Shown here one piece after another: positions 18,125 to 25,670 of a DNA stretch of 64,000 nt (positions within the stretch are counted from its first letter, which is position 1; each line of letters opens with the position of its first letter). The DNA is from Gemmatimonadota bacterium (GTDB lineage: Bacteria > Gemmatimonadota > Gemmatimonadetes > Longimicrobiales > Gaopeijiaceae). Under the pieces are notes generated by a model. That model was not told where the DNA came from. It saw only the letters and a list, made by a program, of their open reading frames with translations, and searched no databases. The translations under genes and the position numbers were made by a program. The stretch lies in NCBI GenBank assembly GCA_022560615.1, contig JADFSR010000001.1, positions 248,001 to 312,000 on the forward strand, written 5' to 3'.

Positions 18125-18574
18125 CTACATGCCCTCCAGGCCCAGGTCGCTTCGGGCCCGATCCATGACCTCGGGCGTGATCATATGGATCTCGCGCTCC
18201 ATGGCGTAGTCGGCGTAGATGCGCTTGACCATGCCGCGCACGAAGCGGGGAACGTTCTCTAGGCGCTCGGTCGCCTCCGTAGACCAGGTCACGGGTCCAG
18301 TCGTGGCGGGGGGTGTCGCCGGGGCCTCGAAGGCGTCCTCACGAGGCGAGTCCATACCCATGCGGGTCTGCTGCATCGGCTGCTCCGGGACCGTTCGGCC
18401 GCCGATCTCTACACCCAGCGAGGTGATCAGCTGCGTCTCCATGGGGTTGGTCAGAAGTGCCATCTCCCGCTTGCAACCGGGGCAGGTGAAGATCGCCGTG
18501 AGGGTGCCGTCGCCGGGAAGCTGTCGCTCGGCGAAGGCCATCACCTCGTCGCAGGTCAGGCAGAGAAACTTCAT
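18125..18574 (-). CDS. Zinc-ribbon protein with PCP_red-like C-terminal domain
   Basis: The ATG overlaps the ATPase stop (ATGA) and gives 149 residues. The N-terminus has two CXXC pairs (CLTC at 4-7, CPGC near 31-34), a probable zinc ribbon. Residues about 95-142 follow the PCP_red pattern (TWSTEATERL...VPRFVRG, then ITPEVMDRA), the clearest copy in this cluster. It sits between the Mrp-like ATPase and the ABC exporter with minimal spacing. No enzyme motif is seen; an adaptor that binds a shared partner or tetrapyrrole is a hypothesis. Confidence 0.75.
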   Translation of the reverse strand: MKFLCLTCDEVMAFAERQLPGDGTLTAIFTCPGCKREMALLTNPMETQLITSLGVEIGGRTVPEQPMQQTRMGMDSPREDAFEAPATPPATTGPVTWSTEATERLENVPRFVRGMVKRIYADYAMEREIHMITPEVMDRARSDLGLEGM

Positions 18575-19491
18575 GAAGCTGCCTCGCGCCCCCCGACGCC
18601 TCGTTCCACTCGATCGGCCAGGGCCTGGAAGGCCTTCCCGAATAGGGAATCGTCGCTCGCGCCCGGGGGGTCGCCGCCGTCGGTACGGGCCCCCATTCCG
18701 GGGTCGAACGGGATCTCCGCCCACAGCTCCAGGCCCGTGGACTCCGTCAGGCGCCGGATGCCGTCACCGGAGAAGAGCGGGAGCGGCCGCACCGCACCCG
18801 GCGAAGCGTATCCGGACATGTTGCCCACGACGCCGATCGACTCCACTCCCGCCTCCTGGAGCATAGCCACCGAGCGCGACACGACCGAGAGCGCCACCTC
18901 CGAGGGAATCGTGACCACGAGGACGCTCGCAGGATTGGGAACCAGGTCGAGGAACCGCCCGATCTTGTCGGTGCCCGGCGGAATGTCGATCAGCAGATAG
19001 TCCAGCTCGCCCCAGACGACATCCGAAAGGAATTCCCGCAGCACCGCGGCCTCGGTCAGGCCCAGCCATACGACGCGGTCCGAGTCGGGACCTTTCCAGC
19101 GGAGCGGAGCGTCCTCCTTCAGCAAGAGCTCGGTCGAGATCCCGAGCACACCAGCGGCCCCGGCCGGTGGCACCACCCCATCGGGACCGTCCACGAGCCT
19201 GCTCCCCAGAAGACCCAGCATGCGGCCGAGCGAAGGCCCGTTGAGATCCGCGTCCACGACGCCGACGCGAGCGCCTCGCCGGGTGAGCGATACCGCGAGG
19301 TTGGCGGTCACCGCGCTCTTGCCGACACCTCCCTTGCCGCTCGCGATCGCGATGACCGCGCCGATCGTCTCAAGGCGAGCCGAGACTTTGGCGTGCTGCG
19401 CGAGCACTTGTTCCAGGAGCTGGGAGCCCGTCTCGTGCGACACCTCGGCATACCCCCGAACCTTGCGTGGCTCACCGGCCGTGTGACCCAT
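18571..19491 (-). CDS. Mrp/NBP35-like P-loop ATPase
   Basis: A 306-residue ATPase of the ParA/Mrp class with a deviant Walker A (GKGGVGKS, about residue 50), DADLNGPS switch and IDIPPGT. Mrp/ApbC proteins load or carry Fe-S clusters through a C-terminal CXXC after the segment GNMS. Here that place reads GNMSGYASPGA, so the two cysteines are missing. The ferredoxin gene ends directly before its start and the zinc-ribbon gene overlaps its stop. Either the protein uses partner cysteines or it has another role such as complex assembly. Confidence 0.82.
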   Translation of the reverse strand: MGHTAGEPRKVRGYAEVSHETGSQLLEQVLAQHAKVSARLETIGAVIAIASGKGGVGKSAVTANLAVSLTRRGARVGVVDADLNGPSLGRMLGLLGSRLVDGPDGVVPPAGAAGVLGISTELLLKEDAPLRWKGPDSDRVVWLGLTEAAVLREFLSDVVWGELDYLLIDIPPGTDKIGRFLDLVPNPASVLVVTIPSEVALSVVSRSVAMLQEAGVESIGVVGNMSGYASPGAVRPLPLFSGDGIRRLTESTGLELWAEIPFDPGMGARTDGGDPPGASDDSLFGKAFQALADRVERGVGGREAAS

Positions 19492-19734
19492 CTACGGGAC
19501 CAACAGCGTGCCCGAGGCGTCGAGAACCTCCAGGGCGTCGACCGGACACGACTTGCAAGAGCCCAGAACGTCCTCGTGCGCTGTCCCGTTCGTGTCGGCG
19601 CAAAAGATCGCGATCCCTTCGTCGTCGAGCTCGAACAGATCGGGCGCAACCTCGATGCATGTCTCGAACCCGACGCAGAGCAGCCGGTCGATCCGGACCG
19701 TCACACCGGCGACTTTACGTTCTTGCGAGTCCAT
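19492..19734 (-). CDS. Single-cluster ferredoxin
   Basis: An 80-residue acidic protein with cysteines at 20, 26, 60 and 63 in CVGFETC and CKSCPVD, the layout of short [3Fe-4S]/[4Fe-4S] ferredoxins of the Fer4_13/15 kind. Cys45 is additional. Adjacent, with no spacer, to the Mrp-like ATPase. It could supply electrons to the radical SAM enzyme of the same cluster; this is inference from context. Confidence 0.85.
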   Translation of the reverse strand: MDSQERKVAGVTVRIDRLLCVGFETCIEVAPDLFELDDEGIAIFCADTNGTAHEDVLGSCKSCPVDALEVLDASGTLLVP

Positions 19735-19970
19735 CGATCGTCTTCGGGTTTTCGCGCTGGCCCCTGCCATGCGCATGAGGGACACCATCGCCACTCGGCA
19801 TTGGGAAGAAGAGCCGTGATGACCGGACGTCGGACTAGTACGGTAGAACAAAAACAGGCGGGACACTCACGCGCCGGGCGCAGCAGCAGCCCCGCGGCGA
19901 ACCAGATGAGTCCGACACGCAAGAAGACCAGCCCTCCAAAGACGACTGCCGCTCCTACCGAGACATCCAC
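19701..19970 (-). CDS. Small membrane protein with two CXXC pairs
   Basis: The GTG start has GGAGG about 6 nt upstream and gives 89 residues. One hydrophobic segment (residues about 5-26) is followed by CPAC and CPSC separated by about 25 residues, a probable zinc ribbon. It overlaps the ferredoxin start by 34 nt, which is unusual and lowers confidence. Family not recognised. Confidence 0.5.
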   Translation of the reverse strand: MDVSVGAAVVFGGLVFLRVGLIWFAAGLLLRPARECPACFCSTVLVRRPVITALLPNAEWRWCPSCAWQGPARKPEDDRWTRKNVKSPV

Positions 19971-20001
19971 TCCATCCTCCCTCGTAGCGCAAGTGGCGGT
20001 T

Positions 20002-20316
20002 CTACGCCGCGCCTCCTCCGCTCGCTCGCTCCGCGCTCGTGATACGCACACCGACCACGCGGAACATGAGTCGTCCCAGCAACGGCAGGAGAATGGCTGC
20101 GCCCACCATCGCCAGCGCCACGGACTGAACAGGTCCCATGAATGTCAGGATGACCAGTCGCAGCACCGCGAAGGCCCCCATGAAGGCCGCGTAGTGGAGC
20201 AGCAGGCCTGCGATCTGACGCCCGCCCCCTCCTCCTTCGATGTTGATGGCCGCGCCGCCCAGGTAGAGGGCGGCGAGGATCGGGAACAACGCCATTGCAG
20301 GAAGCCAAACGATCAC
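20002..20316 (-). CDS. Hypothetical three-helix membrane protein
   Basis: A 104-residue hydrophobic protein with helices near residues 3-22, 33-55 and 62-85 and a Gly-rich loop (EGGGGGRQ). It precedes the small zinc-ribbon membrane gene by 31 nt in the same direction, so the two may act together. No family recognised. Confidence 0.5.
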   Translation of the reverse strand: MIVWLPAMALFPILAALYLGGAAINIEGGGGGRQIAGLLLHYAAFMGAFAVLRLVILTFMGPVQSVALAMVGAAILLPLLGRLMFRVVGVRITSAERASGGGAA

Positions 20317-20516
20317 TCGGGTTCTCCTCGCATACGGTCCACTAACCCATCACGTACCCGCATCCTACTACCTGCGCGCAGCGGATCACAAGCCGACACT
20401 CGCAGGGTCACGGCCACCGTAACGCGGGCGCGTCGGAGAAACGTGCACGCCTACCTGTACTCGCGGTAGACACGGCCGAAGGGTATTGAGCTGGGCGGCG
20501 GTGCGACAGAGGCGGT

Positions 20517-20753
20517 TCAGCGCTGTCTGCGACGTTCAGCGAGACCGCGGGCCAGGGGGCCGACGAGCCCGCCGACGGTGATTCCGATGACGGTGAGGAC
20601 ACCGATCGGCCCCAGGTGATCGAGTGGGTTGACGTCCGAGATCAGGGCCCCCGACACCGACGTCGCCGCGAAGCCGGCGCCCCAGATGAGCGCGCTCGCC
20701 AACGTCCACTTGAGCACGCTCTGGGTCCCGGGATCCAGTTCACTCCAACTCAT
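20517..20753 (-). CDS. Hypothetical small membrane protein
   Basis: Starting at ATG 20753, the 78-residue product has two helices (about residues 15-35 and 45-67) and an Arg-rich C-terminus. A longer in-frame start exists upstream but encodes an implausible Arg-rich leader. About 200 bases without a recognised gene separate it from its neighbour at 20316. Function unknown. Confidence 0.45.
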   Translation of the reverse strand: MSWSELDPGTQSVLKWTLASALIWGAGFAATSVSGALISDVNPLDHLGPIGVLTVIGITVGGLVGPLARGLAERRRQR

Positions 20754-20885
20754 CCGCACGTCCTTTGGCTCTCGTGAGTAGCTCCATCGGTGACGCTGTC
20801 GCCTCCATAGCCCACTCCGCAAGACCCACGCACAGCCCGAAGCACGCGCGAGTCCCGCGGCCCGTCCCCCATCCCGATCACCCTT

Positions 20886-22070
20886 CTACGGCGCGGCTTC
20901 GCGTAGCACGCCCATCAGCGCGTCCACGTCTTCGAGGTCGTTGTACACGTTCGGCGCGAGCCGGAGCGCCGTGCCGCGCAGCGAGGCCGAGACATTGCGG
21001 TCCGCGAGTGCCTGCTTGAGCGAGGCGAGATCGACACCCCCGGGCATGCGCAGACCGAAGAGGTGGCTGCTTCTCCACCGTTCGTCCTCGAACGAATATC
21101 CGAGCTCGCCCGCCTCGACGAGCATCTCCCTCGTCAGCTCGGCGCAATACGCCTGAATCCGCTCGGGCGTCCACTCGAGGAGGAGCTCGAGGCTCGCTGC
21201 TGCGATGGGGAGCAGAAAGAAGTTCGCGCGCTCGGCGGCGTCGTAGCGGACCGCGCCCCGCTGATACGCATCCTGATAGTCGACCAGCTGTTGGAAGTCC
21301 TCGCTGTTGGCGCGCGCGATCCAAGTCTCTTCGAGCGGCACGCCGTCGTCGAAGCGGGGACCGAAGTACGCGAGCGACACCGAATACGGGCCGAGCAGCC
21401 ATTTGTACGTCGCGCAGATGAGCACGTCGGGCTGCACCGCCTCAACGTCGAAGGGCATCGCCCCGACCGACTGCGTGGCGTCTACGACGAAGGCCGCGCC
21501 CACGTCGCGGCATCGCCGACCGACTTCGACTAGATCGAAGAGCGTGCCATCCGTCCAATGCACGTGCGGGACCGCTACGACAGCCGTGGATGCATCGATG
21601 GCTTCGAGAAGACGCTCGTTCCAAGCAGCGCCCCGACCGGCTCCTTCGGGCGGTGTGACCACGCGAAGCTCGGCGCCGGATTCGGATACGAGCCTGTGCC
21701 ATGAGTAGACGTTGCCGGGAAACTGTTCGTGCGTCAGCACGATATTCTGTCGCGCCTCGACTGGGAGGTTTCTAGCTGCGGTCGCGACGGCGTACGACAC
21801 GCCGGGCTGGATCGCGATGCGACGGGGGTCTCCCGCATTCACCAACTGCGAGAAGAGCGCGCGTAGCCCGTCGGCGTCCCAGAAGTCGTCCGGCGCCACG
21901 ATGCTCGTCGGCACACGCTTCCTGGTCAGAGCCTCAACGCCTGCGCGTTCGGAGGCTCGCGGCAACGGACCCATGTACGCGCAGTTGAAGTAGTGTGCGT
22001 CGCGCGGTAGCTGGAAGGCTGCTCGCTGGCAGGTGAGCGCCGGAAGGGCAGCCGTAAGGCTACTCGTCAT
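20886..22070 (-). CDS. Class V aminotransferase family PLP enzyme
   Basis: A 394-residue fold-type I PLP enzyme. The cofactor lysine lies in ATYKWLLGP, preceded by the PLP-ring Asp in VVDATQSVG and a HVHWTDG segment, as in cysteine desulfurase-, kynureninase- and isopenicillin epimerase-like proteins. The exact reaction cannot be read from the sequence. The start overlaps the lipoprotein stop by 11 nt, so the two genes are coupled. No Fe-S biogenesis genes are adjacent, which argues against a housekeeping desulfurase. Confidence 0.82.
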   Translation of the reverse strand: MTSSLTAALPALTCQRAAFQLPRDAHYFNCAYMGPLPRASERAGVEALTRKRVPTSIVAPDDFWDADGLRALFSQLVNAGDPRRIAIQPGVSYAVATAARNLPVEARQNIVLTHEQFPGNVYSWHRLVSESGAELRVVTPPEGAGRGAAWNERLLEAIDASTAVVAVPHVHWTDGTLFDLVEVGRRCRDVGAAFVVDATQSVGAMPFDVEAVQPDVLICATYKWLLGPYSVSLAYFGPRFDDGVPLEETWIARANSEDFQQLVDYQDAYQRGAVRYDAAERANFFLLPIAAASLELLLEWTPERIQAYCAELTREMLVEAGELGYSFEDERWRSSHLFGLRMPGGVDLASLKQALADRNVSASLRGTALRLAPNVYNDLEDVDALMGVLREAAP

Positions 22071-22452
22071 CGCTCGGACAATCCGGGTATAGGCCCATGC
22101 TCTCGATCACTTGCTTGAGTTCGGCATAGATGTCTTCCGGGGGCTCCGCGTCGCGGTTCTCGAGCCACGGTCCGCATCTCTCACCGTTCGCGAAGGAGCC
22201 CGTGTATCGGATACGGCCGTTCTCGTGGTAGACGATGAGCTCACCCTCCCAGATCCCGTCCATGAGCTCACCCCGGAGTTGTTGCATTTCGGGATCGGTC
22301 TCGAACATGCGGAAGACACGACCGGTGTACGGAACGAGCGTCTCGGGATCGACGTATGTGCTGTCCCGGATCGCGAGCTCGTCCAGCGAACGAGGAGGAG
22401 TCGCCTCGGCACACCCTGAAAGGAACACGATCAGTAGAGCTAGGCGGAGCAT
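22060..22452 (-). CDS. Lipoprotein with MORN/YwqK-like repeat
   Basis: The ATG start gives 130 residues with a short signal peptide and lipobox (VFLSGC, Cys14). Residues about 70-98 contain a repeat-like block (GIWEGELIVYHENG and YTGSFANGE) that resembles MORN/YwqK-type repeats. The C-terminus is acidic. Function unknown; coupling to the aminotransferase gene may be incidental. Confidence 0.6.
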   Translation of the reverse strand: MLRLALLIVFLSGCAEATPPRSLDELAIRDSTYVDPETLVPYTGRVFRMFETDPEMQQLRGELMDGIWEGELIVYHENGRIRYTGSFANGERCGPWLENRDAEPPEDIYAELKQVIESMGLYPDCPSDDE

Positions 22453-22613
22453 ATAGGCCGGCGGGGGTCGAGAATGACGTGCCCTCGGGTGATACCGGAG
22501 TCGCCCCTCCCGGATCCGATGCCGGCACACGGCCGCGTTCGTCAACGGGCGAATGAGCCCGTACAATCTTCCCTCGAGTCGGACCCGAGCAATAGTCTTC
22601 CAGGTTGAGCACC

Positions 22614-23939
22614 ATGAAAAAGATGACCACCGGTTACCAGTTGATCGCCCTCGTTTCCCTCGTCGCGACCGCCGCCTGCGGCGGGAACGACTCTGGTGCG
22701 GTCGCCGAGAGCGAAGCCGACCTGGTCGAACGCGCGCGTGGCATCCACGAGCGAGTGATCACCCTCGACACGCACAACGACATCAGCCCGGCGAACTTCA
22801 CCGCCGAGCGCAACTACACGATGGCACTTCCCACGCAGGTGAACCTCCCGAAGATGGAGGCGGGCGGCTTCGACGTATCCTGGATGATCGTCTATGTGGG
22901 TCAGGGGGATCTGACCCCTGAGGGATACGCGAGCGCGCATCAACAGGCGCTCGAGAAGTTCGAGGCGGTCCATCGGCTCACTGAAGAGATCGCGCCGGAC
23001 CGGATCGAGCTCGCACTGACGTCTGACGACGTGCGGCGCATCGTCGGGGCGGGCAAGAAGGTCGCGATGATCGGGGTTGAGAACGCGTATTCAATCGGTA
23101 CTGACATCTCTAACATCGAGCGGTTCCACGAGATGGGCGCTCGCTACATGTCGCTCGCGCACAACGGGCACAGCCAACTCGCGGACTCGAACACCGGCGA
23201 GCGGGACGACGTCTGGCTGCACGGTGGTCTCAGCGAGCTTGGACGCCAGGCGATCGCAGAGATGAACAGGCTCGGTATCATGATCGACCTCTCGCATCCT
23301 TCGAAAGAAGCGAACATGCAGACTCTAGACCTGTCCCGGGCGCCGGTCATCGCGTCGCATTCGGCAGCACGCGCAGTGGGAGACGTGAGCCGCAATCTGG
23401 ACGACGAGCAGCTCATGGCGCTCAAGGAGAACGGCGGCGTGGTGCAGACCGTCGCGTTCCGGGGTTACGTGAACCCCGAAAAGAACAACGCCAACCGAGA
23501 GGCGCGCACCGCGTTGGAGCGGAGTGTCGCCGACGAGATGGGCGTCGAGCTGGTAGACCGGGGCGGGCGCTTCAGGATGAGCGCTGAAGATCGCGACGCA
23601 TACGATGCGGCCTTCCAGCCGGTTCAGGAGGCCGTCGAGGCGCGAATGGAAGCTGAAGTGACTGCCGTCGCCCCGCCCGTCGACGTCTCCGACTTCGTCG
23701 ACCACATCGACTATCTCGTGAGCCTCATCGGCGTCGAGCACGTCGGCATCAGCTCCGACTTCGACGGGGGAGGCGGTGTCGAAGGGTGGAACGACGCGTC
23801 GGAGACGTTCAACGTGACGCTCGAGCTCGTACGCCGCGGCTACACCGAGCAGCAGATCGGGATGCTGTGGAGCGGCAACCTGCTGCGGGTGTTGGACGAC
23901 GTACAGGCGGTGGCGGCGGAGATGCAGTCCGAGGGCTGA
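22614..23939 (+). CDS. Membrane dipeptidase (peptidase family M19), exported
   Basis: The ATG at 22614 gives 441 residues with a signal peptide and lipobox-like AAC (about residue 22). The binuclear zinc motif LDTHND (about residues 48-53), the bridging Glu region, an ASHSAAR segment and SSDFDGGGG near the C-terminus are M19 hallmarks. The family hydrolyses dipeptides, often with D-residues. It is transcribed divergently from the lipoprotein gene and leads to another exported hydrolase, suggesting peptide scavenging outside the cytoplasm. Confidence 0.9.
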   Translation: MKKMTTGYQLIALVSLVATAACGGNDSGAVAESEADLVERARGIHERVITLDTHNDISPANFTAERNYTMALPTQVNLPKMEAGGFDVSWMIVYVGQGDLTPEGYASAHQQALEKFEAVHRLTEEIAPDRIELALTSDDVRRIVGAGKKVAMIGVENAYSIGTDISNIERFHEMGARYMSLAHNGHSQLADSNTGERDDVWLHGGLSELGRQAIAEMNRLGIMIDLSHPSKEANMQTLDLSRAPVIASHSAARAVGDVSRNLDDEQLMALKENGGVVQTVAFRGYVNPEKNNANREARTALERSVADEMGVELVDRGGRFRMSAEDRDAYDAAFQPVQEAVEARMEAEVTAVAPPVDVSDFVDHIDYLVSLIGVEHVGISSDFDGGGGVEGWNDASETFNVTLELVRRGYTEQQIGMLWSGNLLRVLDDVQAVAAEMQSEG

Positions 23940-24068
23940 GCCGCGCCCTTCGCGCGTACGTACGGCGGACGTGGAGGTGCGCGTGTTCAGCGTGCTGTCG
24001 TCCGTCCGCTGTACAGGATCGGGCGAAGACCTCTACTTTGGCGGACTCATCTTACCGGAGCCCCTGGG

Positions 24069-25205
24069 ATGCCTCTCACTCGCGTGCTGTTCATCCTCGT
24101 CGCCCTCGCTCTTCTTCTTCCGCCCGCGCAGAGCGAGGCGCAATTCCGACGGAACCGTGAGCCCACGATTCCTCCGCCCACCATCACGGAGTACAACCCG
24201 CGCTCGACGCTGGTCGTGCCGGAGCATGAGGTGCCGCGCGCGAAGTTCCCTGCGGTCGACCTGCATGGGCATCCGCCGACGCTGAACAACCCCGAGGCCA
24301 TCAACCGCGTGATCTCGGCGATGGACGAGCTCAACCTGCAAGTAATGGTGCAGGCCCGGGGGAGCTCCGGCGAGCGCCTCACGAGCCAGATCGAAGCGGT
24401 TCGCGCCGCGGGCTATGAGGACCGGTTCGTCTTCTTCACCACGCTGGACCTCCGGGACGTCGGACCGGGCTCCGGCGCGCTCATCGCTGCGCAGCTCGAG
24501 GCCGACGTCGCCGCAGGTGCCGTGGGCATCGGCGAGATCGGCAAGGGTTTCGGACTGGGCACACGGAAGGCGGACGGGACCCGGCTCCGGCTGGACGATC
24601 CGGAGCTCGACGTGGTGTGGGAGACCGCCGGCCGACTCGGCATCCCCGTATTCATCCACACGGGGGATCCGGCGGAGTTCTTCCAGCCGCTCGATCTCGA
24701 AAACGAGCGCTGGCTCGAGATGGCGATCTTCCCCAGCCGTCGGTTCAACGACCGCTCACGCTTTCCCACGTTCGAAGAGCTGATGGCGGAGCGGGATCGA
24801 CTGCTCGCGAAGCACACGAATACGACCTGGGTGCTCGCTCACATGAGCTGGTACACACAGGATTTGGGCAAGCTGGGCGAGCTCTTCGATCGCTTCCCCA
24901 ACGTGCACGGGGAGGTCGGTGCGGTCCTCTACGACCTGGGCAGGCAGCCCCGCTTCGCGCGCGCCTTCTTCGAGAAGTACAAGGACCGGATCTTGTTCGG
25001 GAAGGACTCGTTCCAGCCCGACGAGTACCCATACTACTGGCGGGTCTTCGAGACCGAGGACGAGTATTTCGACTACTACCGGAACTACCACGCTTTCTGG
25101 CAGCTGTACGGCATGGGACTGCCCGACGATGTGCTGAGGCAGCTGTACTACGGGAACGCGTTGAGGATCATCCCGAACATGCCTACCGCGGGGTTCCCGG
25201 GTTAG
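24069..25205 (+). CDS. Exported amidohydrolase-superfamily protein
   Basis: A 378-residue protein with a signal peptide ending near residue 25 (SEA). The TIM-barrel metal-hydrolase pattern is visible: DLHGHPP, EIGKGFG, HTGDP, LAHMSWY and FGKDSFQPDEYPYY. This is closest to the amidohydrolase_2/TatD-like branch. Substrate unknown. It follows the dipeptidase gene by 129 bases in the same direction and lies upstream of the PadR gene. Confidence 0.75.
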   Translation: MPLTRVLFILVALALLLPPAQSEAQFRRNREPTIPPPTITEYNPRSTLVVPEHEVPRAKFPAVDLHGHPPTLNNPEAINRVISAMDELNLQVMVQARGSSGERLTSQIEAVRAAGYEDRFVFFTTLDLRDVGPGSGALIAAQLEADVAAGAVGIGEIGKGFGLGTRKADGTRLRLDDPELDVVWETAGRLGIPVFIHTGDPAEFFQPLDLENERWLEMAIFPSRRFNDRSRFPTFEELMAERDRLLAKHTNTTWVLAHMSWYTQDLGKLGELFDRFPNVHGEVGAVLYDLGRQPRFARAFFEKYKDRILFGKDSFQPDEYPYYWRVFETEDEYFDYYRNYHAFWQLYGMGLPDDVLRQLYYGNALRIIPNMPTAGFPG

Positions 25206-25326
25206 AGCGGGCCTACGCCTCCGCAGCGGCTATACGCGCCGCGTCGACTTCGCCGACCTGGCCCCTTCCTGAAGGACGAGTCTGGAGATCGATGCTACTT
25301 GCCATAACTCTATATATATATTAAAT

Positions 25327-25338
25327 ATATACGTATAT
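25327..25338. promoter_or_regulatory. AT-rich palindrome, candidate PadR operator/promoter
   Basis: A perfect 12-bp palindrome, ATATACGTATAT, lies five bases before the first PadR ATG inside a 30-base A/T run (about 25309-25338) that stands out in a GC-rich setting. PadR-family genes commonly repress themselves through palindromes over their promoter. Operator function here is inferred from position and symmetry. Confidence 0.5.
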
Positions 25339-25342
25339 CGTT

Positions 25343-25663
25343 ATGAGGGGTGCGATGGCGCAGCGGAATAGAGCGATGAGCCCAGCCACGGTGGCGGTGC
25401 TTCGCGCGATCACCGAGGGCTCTTCCTACGGGTTCGACGTCATGGACTCGACGAGCCTCCCGTCGGGGACGGTCTATCCGATTCTCAGCCGGATGGAGAA
25501 GCGCGGCCTAGTCGTTTCTCGGTGGCAGAACCCCGAATCAGAACGCGAGGCTGGGCGTCCGCCCCGTCGCTACTACACGCTGACCCACGAGGGGCGAGCC
25601 GCCCTCGCACATGCGATGGAGCGGTTCCGCACGCTCGGACAGCCCCTCACTACCAGCAGCTGA
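25343..25663 (+). CDS. PadR-family transcriptional regulator
   Basis: A 106-residue winged-helix protein with the PadR core: VLRAITEGSSYGFDVM, SGTVYPILSRMEKRGLV and GRPPRRYYTLT. A second ATG at 25355 follows GAGGGG closely and could be the true start. It precedes a duplicated MacB-like permease with 7 nt between, a pairing typical of acidobacterial and gemmatimonad ADOP permeases. It probably controls that gene and itself through the palindrome upstream. Confidence 0.9.
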   Translation: MRGAMAQRNRAMSPATVAVLRAITEGSSYGFDVMDSTSLPSGTVYPILSRMEKRGLVVSRWQNPESEREAGRPPRRYYTLTHEGRAALAHAMERFRTLGQPLTTSS

Positions 25664-25670
25664 CGGAGAC

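Noticed and set aside
20874-20888. 15-mer CCGATCACCCTTCTA shared with 51889-51903 and similar to 47327-47341, all near 3' ends of minus-strand genes.
   Set aside because: A 15-base match is expected by chance about once or more in a window of this size, and there is no stem-loop or T-tract to make it a terminator.
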